Positions 53,116-62,919 of a stretch of 64,000 nucleotides of DNA are shown here, in pieces (within the stretch, counting starts at the first letter, position 1; every line of letters begins with the position of its first letter). The position numbers were made by a program, and so were the translations under genes. The notes under the pieces were generated by a model, which was not told the DNA's origin, did not search any database, and saw only the letters and a program-made list of their open reading frames with translations. This DNA is from Phytoseiulus persimilis (taxonomy: Eukaryota > Arthropoda > Arachnida > Mesostigmata > Phytoseiidae). Location of the stretch: contig CM075101.1 of the NCBI GenBank assembly GCA_037576195.1, positions 10,850,001-10,914,000 of the forward strand, read 5' to 3'.

Positions 53116-54213
53116 CCATTTGATGAAGGGTCAAATAGAATCAAAGTATGATAATACTGAGACTCGGAAGAGCGACCGCGGGTGACAACAAGGGAACAAG
53201 GTCGAGGTATCGAGAATTTCTAAAATACATGCGAACCATGAAACCTCGGACGCAATCCAATTCACCTCTGTACATTTTGGCAATTCGGCACAACAAAAAG
53301 AAGAGACCGGATCGGTTTTCCCAAGACCGTTTCAAAAGCAGAGAGCTGGCCTAGCTCATGCGGTTTTGTTTTTCTCGGTTCTCTGCTGGTTTTTGAGGCT
53401 CTTGCGCTGGTATTCTCATATTTAGCAAGCGTCATCCGAGGTTATTTCCCTGAAATCAAATCCCTCGATAAGGAGCCTCTCTCGAGTTCGCACGGGTGAA
53501 CTCGTTGATGTTGACGATGATTTAGAGTCAATATTGTAGGATTGTAAATGATCTCGCCCCATTTAGCTCCAACTCTAGGTATCGCTCATTGTTCCCGCCA
53601 CCGCTAGAGAGCGCCCCGGCCATCTCCTCGGAGAAGATGGTGCGAGGGCGGAATTGGAAAGGAGAATTAGAAGTTGATCATAGAGAGAGAACAGAGAGTC
53701 ACTTTTTCGGCACACGGAATCGAGATCGGCGCAGTCGCGATACCCGGTCCAGATTCAAAGAGCCAGCGAATAAAAGCGAGTGAAACCCCAAGATCCGGCA
53801 GTTTTACAATATGGAAGCCTTACGAGCCATGTGAAGACGCGTGTACACTCGACTGAGACTCACAATTGCAGAGATATGCTTCAGCAGAAACGTTGAATGA
53901 TAACTCTCGAACGGGGAGATCCTGGGGCGGGAAACTCTCAATCAAGCAAGAACCCAAGGAATGATTAGTCGGCATGGGCACAGCCGGCCCATGGACACAG
54001 GCCGTTTATCGCAGGTAGGTTTCGTGCATCCCGTGATAAGGCATCCCGAAGAAATGGATGGTCCCAACTCTTCTGCACAGAACACCCGATTCACGAACAT
54101 CTCTCGCGGAATAAAATTGACTGTCACTCTACGGCAAGTAAGTCATATTCGATCGGAACCAATGTAATTTGTAGTATTTCGAGTCAGAAGTATATCGAGG
54201 ATCAAGGACGATA

Positions 54214-54234
54214 CAGTAGAACCTCAATTATATC
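54214..54234 (+). repeat. Tigger left terminal inverted repeat
   Basis: Starts CAGTAGAACCTC immediately after the TA at 54212-54213. It differs from the right repeat at two of 21 positions. Confidence 0.9.
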
Positions 54235-54263
54235 AATAATGGATGTCAGAATTCGTTGACTTA

Positions 54264-54358
54264 ATCGAGGTTCATTCATCGGAGTTGATACAATCGAGGT
54301 TCATTCATCGGAGTTGATACAATCGAGGTTCATTGATCGGAGTTGATACAATCGAGGT
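54264..54358 (+). repeat. 29-bp subterminal repeats of Tigger
   Basis: Three 29-bp units begin at 54264, 54293 and 54322 (each starting ATCGAGGTTCATT), followed by the first bases of a fourth at 54351. They share GTTGATA and ATCGAGGTT with the right-end repeats, which suggests transposase-binding sites, though that role is inferred. Confidence 0.85.
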
Positions 54359-54717
54359 TTTGAGGTACAGCATGCTCCAAACAGAATAGGATTCTTCGGG
54401 CCTTTCCTGGATCTAAAGTCCTTCGGATCGTTCATAAAATATATGAAACAGTATATACGTTCAGCAGAAGTTCAGTTGAATGAATAATAAAATAATTTTG
54501 TCTTGTCAACACAACTCTTTCGCAAGGGCTCCGAGCCCGAGCTTTGAGATGGCTTCGAGAAAGCTTCATGAATGTGACGGCATGTCGAGATTGCTTTCGT
54601 CGCATTGCGTTCCGAGCATTCGGAGTGACAACACGCATCGTGCTCTTGCCTCTTCAGTCATCAAGTTTTGGTGCGCGGAGACTCTGTCTCAGAGAAAGCC
54701 GAGAACGGTACTGAGCA

Positions 54718-56554
54718 TCCTTACTATATATAATCGGCTTAGTCTGTCAGTTTGTCTGTCAGTTTGTCCGCACTTTTTCTGAAAGACATGAAGGTGATTC
54801 TGGGACCTATCTGAACATACTCTCCCGAGTCTGGAGAGGTGATTCCGGTACGAGTCTGACTATACTTTTCAGAAGCTGGAGGGGTGATTCTAGAACCAAT
54901 CTGACCATACTTTCCAAAACGTGGAGGGGTGATTCTAGAACCAATCTGACCATACTTTTCAAAACGTGGAGGGGTGATTTCGGAACCGATCTGACCATTA
55001 CTTTTCAAGTCTGGAGGGGTGATTCCGAGACCAATCTGAGCATTACTTCCCAACTCTGGAGGGGTGATTCCGAGACCAATCTGAGTATTACTTCCCAACT
55101 CTGGAGGGGTGATTTCGAGACCAATCTGAGCATTACTTTCCAACTCTGGAGGGGTGATTCCGAGACCAATCTGAGCATTACTTTCCAACTCTGGAGGGGT
55201 GATTCCGAGACCAATCTGAGCATTACTTTCCAACTCTGGAGGGGTGATTTCGAGACCAATCTGAGCATTACTTTCCAACTCTGGAGGGGGGATTCCGAGA
55301 CCAATCTGAGCATTACTTTCCAACTCTGGAGGGGTGATTCCGGAACCGATCTGACCATTACTTTTCAAGTCTGGAGGGGTGATTCCGAGACCAATCTGAG
55401 CATTACTTTCCAACTCTGGAGGGGTGATTCCGAGACCAATCTGAGCATTACTTTCCAACTCTGGAGGGGTGATTCCGAGACCAATCTGAGCATTATTTCC
55501 CAACTCTGGAGGGGTGATTCCGAGACCAATCTGAGCATTACTTTCCAACTCTGGAGGGGTGATTTCGAGACCAATCTGAGCATTACTTTCCAACTCTGGA
55601 GGGGTGATTCCGAGACCAATCTGAGCATTACTTTCCAACTCTGGAGGGGTGATTCCGAGACCAATCTGAGCATTATTTCCCAACTCTGGAGGGGTGATTC
55701 CGAGACCAATCTGAGCATTACTTTCCAACTCTGGAGGGGTGATTTCGAGACCAATCTGAGCATTACTTTCCAACTCTGGAGGGGTGATTCCGAGACCAAT
55801 CTGAGCATTACTTTCCAACTCTGGAGGGGTGATTCCGAGACCAATCTGAGCATTATTTCCCAACTCTGGAGGGGTGATTCCGAGACCAATCTGAGCATTA
55901 CTTTCCAACTCTGGAGGGGTGATTTCGAGACCAATCTGAGCATTACTTTCCAACTCTGGAGGGGTGATTCCGAGACCAATCTGAGCATTATTTCCCAACT
56001 CTGGAGGGGTGATTCCGAGACCAATCTGAGCATTATTTCCCAACTCTGGAGGGGTGATTCCGAGACCAATCTGAGCATTACTTTCCAACTCTGGAGGGGT
56101 GATTTCGAGACCAATCTGAGCATTACTTTCCAACTCTGGAGGGGTGATTCCGAGAGCAATCTGAGCATTACTTCTCAACTCTGGAGGGGTGATTCCGAGA
56201 CCAATCTGAGCATTACTTCTCAACTCTGGAGGGGTGATTCCGAGACCAATCTGAGCATCACTTCCCAACTCTGGAGGGGTGATTCCGAGACCAATCTGAG
56301 CATTACTTCTCAACTCTGGAGGGGTGATTCCGGGGTCAATCTGAGCATTACTTCCCAACTCTGGAGGGGTGATTCCGAGACCAATCTGAGCATTACTTCC
56401 CAACTCTGGAGGGGTGATTCCGGGGTCAATCTGACCATATTTCTCAAAATCAGAATGCTGACCCAGTGAAGGGAGAGAAAAGTGCCTCGATGGCAGGGAA
56501 CGCCGTCCAACCGCGCGCAGCGCGGCCGACTCCAGTCGGCCAAAGGCCGGCTGG
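54718..56554 (+). mobile_element. non-autonomous Helitron inserted in the Tigger transposase
   Basis: The 5' end reads TCCTTACTATATATAATC, close to the TC...TACTA-type Helitron terminus. The 3' end is CTGG (56551-56554), fitting CTRR, and lies nine bases after an 8-bp-stem hairpin (GGCCGACT-CC-AGTCGGCC, 56524-56541). Insertion is between host A (54717) and T (56555) without target duplication, as Helitrons do; removing it rejoins the transposase frame as ...VLS-IQDKLF.... The interior is a 12-bp double repeat (54742-54765), 36 copies of a 45-bp unit and a GC-rich tail, with no Rep/helicase. The same tail recurs at 29.66-29.74 kb, supporting a mobile family. Confidence 0.8.
54796..56440. repeat. 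45-bp minisatellite, 36 full copies, with a 180-bp higher-order repeat
   Basis: Units start every 45 bp from 54796 to 56416, the last incomplete. The common unit begins GATTCCGAGACCAATCTGAG and ends AACTCTGGAGGGGT. Outer left units are more diverged. From 55381 to 56100 the array is organised as four 180-bp blocks of four units: the second and third (55561-55740, 55741-55920) are identical, and the first and fourth differ by only one or a few bases, showing recent homogenisation or unequal exchange. Because 45 is a multiple of three and the unit lacks stops, the minus strand stays open for 613 codons (repeat TPPELESNAQIGLGI), and a second minus frame is open as well. The frame is a by-product, not a gene. 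Confidence 0.97.
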
Positions 56555-58489
56555 TTCAAGATAAATTGTTCATTATCCAATCCCTGGAAGGAGGCACAGG
56601 GGTTGGAGTCCTAGCAACGAGGTACAATGTCTCCGTTTCTGCCGTTTCGCGAATGAAGAAGGATGCGCGAAGCCTGAAGAATTACGCGGAAGCAGTAAAC
56701 GAACATCGTGGACGCGCTAATGCTAAGGCTATGAAGACACCTAAGAATGAAGTTCTGGATGCGGCCTTGATTATGTGGTTCGAACAGAAACGGACGCTTC
56801 GATTCCCTGTGTCGGGCTATGTTATCTGTGAGAAAGCATTGGGCCTGAATCAACGACTCGGAGGAGACCCTAATTTCAAGGCGAGCCAGGGTTGGTTGGA
56901 AAAGTTCAAGCAACGACATGGGATACGCCAACGGGGACTCGAAGGTGAAAGAATTTCTGCGAACGCAGAAGCAGCCGAGTCTTTCGGAAACGAATTCAGA
57001 GCGTTCGTAGCATCTGAGGGGTATGATCCTGATTTTGTCTTCAACGCAGTGAAACTGCACTGTTCTACAAAGCGTTGCCAAGCAAATCCCCGGCATCTCG
57101 TCGAGAACAATCTGTTCCAGGGCACAAAAGTAGCAAAGAGCGGATCACTGCCATGGTGTGCGCTAACATGACTGGGACCCATAAAATTCCGATGTTCGTT
57201 ATTGGAAAATCCCAGAATCCGAGATGCTTCCGGGGAACGAGTGTTCCAGTGGTTTACAAGGGCCAGAAGAAGGCTTGGATGACGAGTGACATCTTCAGGG
57301 AATGGTATGATCACACTTTCCTTCCCGACGTGAGAGCGTTCCAGGAAGTTCTGGGGAAAGATGGGAAAGTACTTCTGCTTTTAGACAATGCGCCGTCACA
57401 TCCCCAGAAAGAGTCTCTCGAAAGGCAAAACGGAAAGTTCACCGTTATCTTTCTGCCTCCGAACGTCACAGCTGTTTTGCAGCCCATGGGCCAAGGGGTT
57501 AATGCGTCACTGAAACGGTTGTGCCGGAAGCAGTTATTACTCAAATTATTCTTGTCAGATGATCCTGATGACATCGACGCAATGCGGAATTTCATGAAGA
57601 GCATCAACATCAGAGATGCCTGTTTCATGTTGGCACAAGCTTGGGATTCCGTGAAGCCCACTACTCTGTGTAACGCTTGGAATACGCTCACGGGCACTCA
57701 GTCAGCTTGCGCCGCAGAACCAGCTTCCCTCGAGTTCGGAGCTTTCGGGGAACGACTTCCCGACATCCGAGGCTTCGAAGACTGCGACAGTGCCAATCTT
57801 TCAGAATGGTTGGATTGCGATTTTGCGTTAGAAAATTCGCACTACCTCACCGATGAGGAAATTATGGCTACGGTCACGGAACAAGAAGAGCCTCACGGTT
57901 CGAGAGAATCAGGAGATGAAGAAGCATCACCTCCTTTTTCTCCGATTACCTCTCGACCGACAGCCGCGGAAGCGGTCATGGCATTCGACGTTGCCCTGCA
58001 ATGGTTGGAGAACACCACTGAGTGCGAGCCTTTAGATTTGTCCCGATTGGCGCGTCTCCGCGCTGCAGCGTTGGCAATGGACGAGTCAGCCCCAAGCAAC
58101 GCTGCCGAGTAAATATCGGGAAAGTTCGGTCGAGAAATCAGAAGCATCGTGGATACGGTGGAAGCAAAAGCGAACGCTGCGGTGGAATCTCACTCACAGT
58201 CTGAGCTGTCGAATTGTTATGGGCATATGTGAGCGCAGAAATCGGATCCCGTCTCATCGAAATTGAAATGCTTGTATGAACATCAGTCTGAATCTTATTT
58301 TCAGCAGTCTCTGTTCGATCTGAACTTTTCGAAATTCTTCTGAGCGAAGAATAAATATACGTTCGTTCCATCTGTTAGCCTCATCGAAGTTGACTTTTTC
58401 CAGGAAGCTGACTTTAGGCGAGCTGGATTTGATAGAGATTGAGCTTTTCAAATAATTGGGGTTTTTACCGTCTTGAATTGATCTGATCG

Positions 58490-58556
58490 CGAGTTGATAT
58501 AATGGAGGTTGATATAACTGAGGTTGATTCAATGGAGGTTGATATAATCGAGGTTT
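58490..58556 (+). repeat. right subterminal repeats of Tigger
   Basis: Four short tandem units of roughly 14-16 bp built on GAGGTTGATATAAT or close variants run up to the right terminal repeat. They resemble the left-end 29-bp units in the GTTGATA core. Confidence 0.75.
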
Positions 58557-58561
58557 TACTG
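58541..58561 (-). repeat. Tigger right terminal inverted repeat
   Basis: Ends GGTTTTACTG directly before the TA at 58562-58563. Confidence 0.9.
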
Positions 58562-58563
58562 TA

Positions 58564-60139
58564 TTCCGTTTTGAGAGAAGAATCAGCTGTACCCTTCATA
58601 CATCCCACGTGTCATGCTGCATGAACAGCTATGAGTGTTAATCTCAAGCAGGTTCGCGGTTGCGGGTTACGTTCCATGAGTCTTGAATGTCTATCTCGAT
58701 TGCTCCAGACTATCATTTCGACGGGAATGGAATTCGTAGAGCTGTTGTAAAAGTTGGACAAGCTTCATTAGGAGCTATACGAGCCCGAAGCTATTCTGAT
58801 CTCGGAAGAGAGTGCCGAGTATCGTTCGTGACTCCGTATCGTTACGCTGTTTCTACGAACGAGACGCTTCAGAGACGAAGTCTTCATGGGTTGTTCATGG
58901 CGCGCCGAGTTTACAGGATGAAGAATGTTTTGTTCTTCCGCCATACGCGATCTCCACTTGTGAGCTAGTCTGGGAAAGGCGATGGGCGTATGAGCGCCGC
59001 CATGGTAAGACATAGGAGAAATTACCGGTTTCCGAATTGTCAGCGGAACCTCAGCGGAGGATGACACGATGAGGCGAGTTCTTTCTGGAACCCCCATTCC
59101 TCGGCATTCCAACGATATTGAACGGTTCGCTTGATCTTCAAAGAGTCTCGCTGGATCAAGTGGATACTTTCTCAACAGAGACTTTCGAAGTTTTCACTTC
59201 CAGTTGAGTCACTACGTGAAAACTCCTTTGTCAACTTCGCCGATCATTTCTCACTCCGCAGATGGGAAATAAGACAAATCCAAGTATCACTTCACCAACA
59301 ATCATATTCACTCACTTATGATCACATATATATAATCAAATATATATATTTCGATAATAACTGAGTTAAAATCAGCGAATTTCCATAGCAATTGAGTGAT
59401 TGACTGCGCTGTTTTTGAACTGTGGACTTCAGAACAAATCTTGGCTCCACGGCAGGTAATATTAACCGAATCCTGGGCCCTATCCGGAGCAGATATGCCA
59501 AACGGAAACCTCACAAAAATGAGATTCAGGCAATCCGCCCGACGGCGGGTTGCTGTTACCATGACGCTTTTTAGATCTCTGCGATACGGCCTCCGCTAGG
59601 CATCTGCCGCTCATTCCTCGGCCAGCGGGGTACCTAACGTTTGTTTACCTATCGGGAGACAACGGCATGGAGGCAGAATCAACTCTTCTTCAACGAGCCC
59701 CACCCCCCCGCTGCGTTCTCCATTCTCTCGGGTCGTGCGTGAATGCATTTTTCCTATGACTCTTCAATCTTGCTTGAAGTACGATATCTAGATAGCAACA
59801 AGTGTCGAATTCATTGGGATCCGTTCGATTTCATGTTTTCGGAGTGATTCGGATCCTCGCCCATTCTTCAATCAGATGGTCCGTTGCTCCACAGATTTAT
59901 TCCGAGCTCAAGGACTTGTTGTTTCAAACCCAGAACCTCAGAATTCCCGTTCAGCCTCGCATAGGATGTGGAGAGCTATCCGCTCCAGGAGCCGCGACGG
60001 AAACAGGGACCCACGATTCCGGACCAGGCAGAATCACCTAGACAGGGCATCTGGAAAGGAGTTATTCTACACTTCCTCATGCTTCGTCACTTGAACCCAA
60101 AGTCTGAAACCTTCCGGCAGCAAATCTTGGACATCATAG
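58564..60139. other. unassigned stretch
   Basis: No gene is recognised. A short AT repeat lies near 59325-59352. Open frames reach about 135 codons on the minus strand (58768-59175), without motifs. Confidence 0.4.
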
Positions 60140-60147
60140 CCTTGCTG

Positions 60148-60405
60148 CAGGGGCGTACCCAGCTTTTTTTTTTGGGGGGGGGCCAAGGATGTGATGATGA
60201 TGCCGATGATGATGATGATCATCGTCTCGAGATTTTCATGACGCAATCAACATGGTTTTCAAACCTGTGAGAGTTTTCCTGATAAGACTGAATCTTTGTG
60301 GAACTTTTTCGTCCAATAAATTAGAATATAATCCACCCTTCCCAATATTATCGAAGAGTTTTGGGGGGGCCATGGCCCCCTTGGCCCCCCCTGGGTACGC
60401 CACTG
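60148..60405. mobile_element. non-autonomous hAT element, 258 bp
   Basis: Terminal inverted repeats CAGGGGCGTACCCAG (left) and the complement CAGTGGCGTACCCAG (right) match at 14 of 15 positions. The 8-bp target duplication CCTTGCTG is perfect (60140-60147 and 60406-60413). The left end continues into poly-T and poly-G, and the right end carries C/G runs (GGCCCCCC). The interior has a GAT-rich simple repeat (about 60194-60220) and no coding potential. Eight-base duplications and CAG-ended repeats are the hAT hallmarks. The intact duplication suggests a fairly recent insertion. Confidence 0.92.
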
Positions 60406-60413
60406 CCTTGCTG

Positions 60414-61937
60414 GAATGGAAATCCCTCCAGATTCCTCGTGCGAATAGTCCACATCGTATCGAACGGAGGAAGGCCGTGATTTCTGACAAGGAAGCATCC
60501 CTCGCTCCGAAGCCCTCTGCGTTATAGACTTCGTTTGCCGGTGACAGACAAGTCACCGCAACCATGATCGATGGAAGTCTCGTTCTAAATAGCCACGATT
60601 CGACGAGCTCATCCAAGCCACCCGAAGGAAAAACTCCACATTTTCCAACCCATTCTCAGTTATCTAATCCCTCCGAGTCAACGCAGCGAGCGACAGTAAC
60701 TTTCTGCTCTCCACACTCACGCATTCCGGTTCGCCACCGTTCCGCCAGTTTGAGCCTGTTTTTGACGAGTTATCTCGGCTCCGCGGACAGACGATCAAGT
60801 CCGGGAAGAAGCTCCGGCCCTAGGAGATGAAGTCAGAGAAGATCACCTCATTCAAACCGATTCCGGACATGGACCTAAATCGAAGTCTGACTCATCGACG
60901 AGTCGGTCCAGTGATTCACAGACTCCGGATTCATCCAAATGGAATCCATGGAAGTCTCAGGGGGAGCCAGGGATGCCCAACTGCTACCGAGAGACCAATT
61001 GTTTCAATACAGATCAGAGATCTCCGACGTGACGCGCCACGAATACATAATCGTCCTCTGGCTCTAGATATGTCTTCCACTGCGATCCGGGACGAGTTGA
61101 GAGATATCTACCCAGCCCTGGATATTCCGAGTACCAGCGGCCTGAATACACTGGCGTCGATCCGACGCTGTTATTCGGTGTTGGACATGGTATACGGTCG
61201 TGTCACAGCTCACCTTGGATTCGGATATTGTGGACTGGGCGCTGGAAATTCTATCTCAGTCGATGTCAACAGGCTCTGAGCGGGGGAATACCCAAAATAA
61301 TATTATTCTCATAGAAACAATTCGCATCGGTTCGGCTTAAGGAAGAACAAAGTGAATCACAGATTCGGGAGACAAAGTCTGAATAGGAAAGGGTGAGGAG
61401 GCAGTCTTCGTTCCAAGCTGTGCCTCAGTCACCGTCAGAAGCGAGATTTAGTGGGCGGACTTCCCTGGGGCCCGCTTCGAGTTGACGCATCAATGAGATC
61501 GTCTCCCCTGATCATTCAAGTAGCTGATGTTCCCTCCCGAATCTATGGGTGCAAGTTGGTCGAGGCGATTTCCGGATTCCCCTCCGGTCGGTCACTGTTT
61601 CAGCGATGAGGCTCAATACAGAAGCTTAATTCCAACAACTCCTTGTCGAGCATTCAACGGTAAGCTGCACGTTCAGGCTTGGAACTAAGGATTTCCTGAC
61701 GGTTCGGTCTCGAATGTCTCGAGGAGGGCTAGGTCTAATTACTACTGCGAAGCAAACTGGTCGGCAACATGTCGCGCATCGAAGAGACGCGTACGTCGTG
61801 ATCAAACTCGGGAGAGAACGCGTGTTGATCGGTAGCTAACCGAGGGCAGCAGATACGTCGCTACTTGGGAAGCAGTTGCGGAGCGAACGGAGGCCAATCG
61901 TAACTTCGATAGAATCTTCCATCGCTTTCGCGGAAAA
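60414..61937. other. unassigned stretch
   Basis: No family is recognised. The plus strand has a 150-codon frame (60827-61279), and a second frame over the same bases reads as a Ser/Asp/Lys-rich hydrophilic string for about 90 codons. Which of them is real, if either, cannot be decided from the sequence. Confidence 0.35.
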
Positions 61938-62746
61938 TTACTCCACATTCATATCGCGGCGCACTTTGGATCGCCTTTCGCGCCCGCAAGCGTTCGATAG
62001 CGCCTGATTGGGCGTTAACGACGAAGGAGCTTGGCTGCCTTCAGACAGCTGGAAGGCACGTGCGAGACGTTGAATAAACCTCAGCTCAGTGGCGGTGTAG
62101 ACACCCAGACATTCGGTGGTTTTCGAACATGTTTGTGGCAAAGCTTCACGCCATGAGAAACCAGCGACGCTTCTTGAGATATCGTATAGCAGAAACCAAA
62201 TCTCTTGGCTAACGATTCGACGCTTCATGCGCTTCGGAACGCATGTGTAAGCTCGAGGCAAGAAGGTGGGTATCAGTTTCCTGACGTTATAATCTGCCAG
62301 CTATGCGATCTGAATCTGAGGTAATATGAGTCAAAGTGTTTCATGCATCATGAGGTCGATATGTTGGAACCTGACAAAGAAAAGACGAATCTTCTCATCT
62401 CCTGTGGAACTGAATTTACGAGCTCCAGGTGGCCACAGGCCAAGTTCTGAATCGAGAATTGTTCCTTTCTTAAGAGTCGTCCTTCTAGCTCCTCGCACGT
62501 ATCACACGAGGAATCAGCACAGTATTTAGCCGGCTCCAGTGCGATATAAATCTGACGCAGAGGGAGAAAAATATTTTCGAATTTCCGGCCTCTCAATGGC
62601 GAATCATGCTGGGCTAGAGCCGCGAGGGCCAGAACCAGGTTCTTCCAGTGCAAATTCAGGTGGCGGTGGGAACAGTCCAGATTCAACAGCACTCTATCCA
62701 ACCTCGCTGGAGGACGCCGGTTAACGGCTTGTCCAGAGACGACCAA
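61938..62746 (-). CDS. weak two-exon candidate, product unknown
   Basis: Two minus-strand open stretches lie close together: 62746-62348 (132 codons, with a Cys cluster CADSSCDTCEELEG) and 62261-61938 (107 codons to a stop). Possible donors (a GTAAAT inside the first stretch, or CAG/GTTCC near its end) and an acceptor upstream of the second would give a short intron, but phase was not settled. No family is recognised. Confidence 0.2.
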
Positions 62747-62798
62747 GGAGGTTCAGCGATCGGATACTACTCACAACCAGAGCAAGCTGACCAGAGAA

Positions 62799-62876
62799 AT
62801 ACCTCCTTGCGATTGCCCTGCCGAATACCTCCTTGTGATTGCCCTGCCGAATACCTCCTTGTGATTGCCCTGCCGA
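62799..62876. repeat. 26-bp tandem repeat, three copies
   Basis: Units start at 62799, 62825 and 62851, each ATACCTCCTTGYGATTGCCC plus six bases. Only the Y position varies, and a partial fourth follows at 62877. The near-identity points to a recent local duplication. Confidence 0.9.
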
Positions 62877-62919
62877 ATACCCGACCTCCTTTATTGTCTC
62901 ATGATTCAGGAAAGGAATG

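Larger units (their letters stand above)
54549..58112 (+). pseudogene. Tigger transposase, disrupted
   Basis: This relic belongs to the Tigger/Jerky family of cut-and-paste transposases, with two amino-terminal DNA-binding helix-turn-helix domains (CENP-B type) and a DDE/D catalytic domain. The reading frame starts at ATG 54549 and is cut at 54717 by the Helitron. It resumes at 56555 (QDKLFIIQSLEGG...), continues through the second DNA-binding domain (GWLEKFKQRHGIRQRGLEGE) and loses one base at 57049/57050, exactly in the codon for the first catalytic Asp (FNA, then ETALF in the next frame). The second Asp (LLLLDNAPSH, 57384-57386) is intact. The third is Gly (QPMGQG, 57489-57491). The frame ends at TAA 58110. 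Insertion, frameshift and two lost catalytic residues make it inactive. The long acidic carboxyl tail remains open. Confidence 0.9.
54214..58561 (+). mobile_element. Tigger/pogo-type DNA transposon (Tc1/mariner superfamily)
   Basis: The element is complete at both ends. Terminal inverted repeats, left CAGTAGAACCTCAATTATAT... and right complement CAGTAAAACCTCGATTATAT..., match at 19 of 21 positions, and the element is flanked by TA on each side (54212-54213 and 58562-58563), the target duplication of this superfamily. Inside are subterminal repeats, a disrupted transposase and an inserted Helitron (54718-56554). Without that insertion the element would be about 2.5 kb. It is no longer autonomous. 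Confidence 0.93.

Noticed and set aside
55021-56415. CRISPR-like array
   Set aside because: Units are contiguous 45-bp tandem copies with no unique spacers, in a eukaryotic context.
54739-56580. A 613-residue repetitive protein on the minus strand
   Set aside because: The 45-bp unit keeps two minus frames open, and the stretch lies inside a Helitron. No start context or independent domain supports a gene.
60236-60616. 126-codon minus-strand ORF over the hAT element
   Set aside because: It reads straight through the transposon ends and its target duplications; the Gly/Pro-rich middle is translated terminal-repeat sequence.
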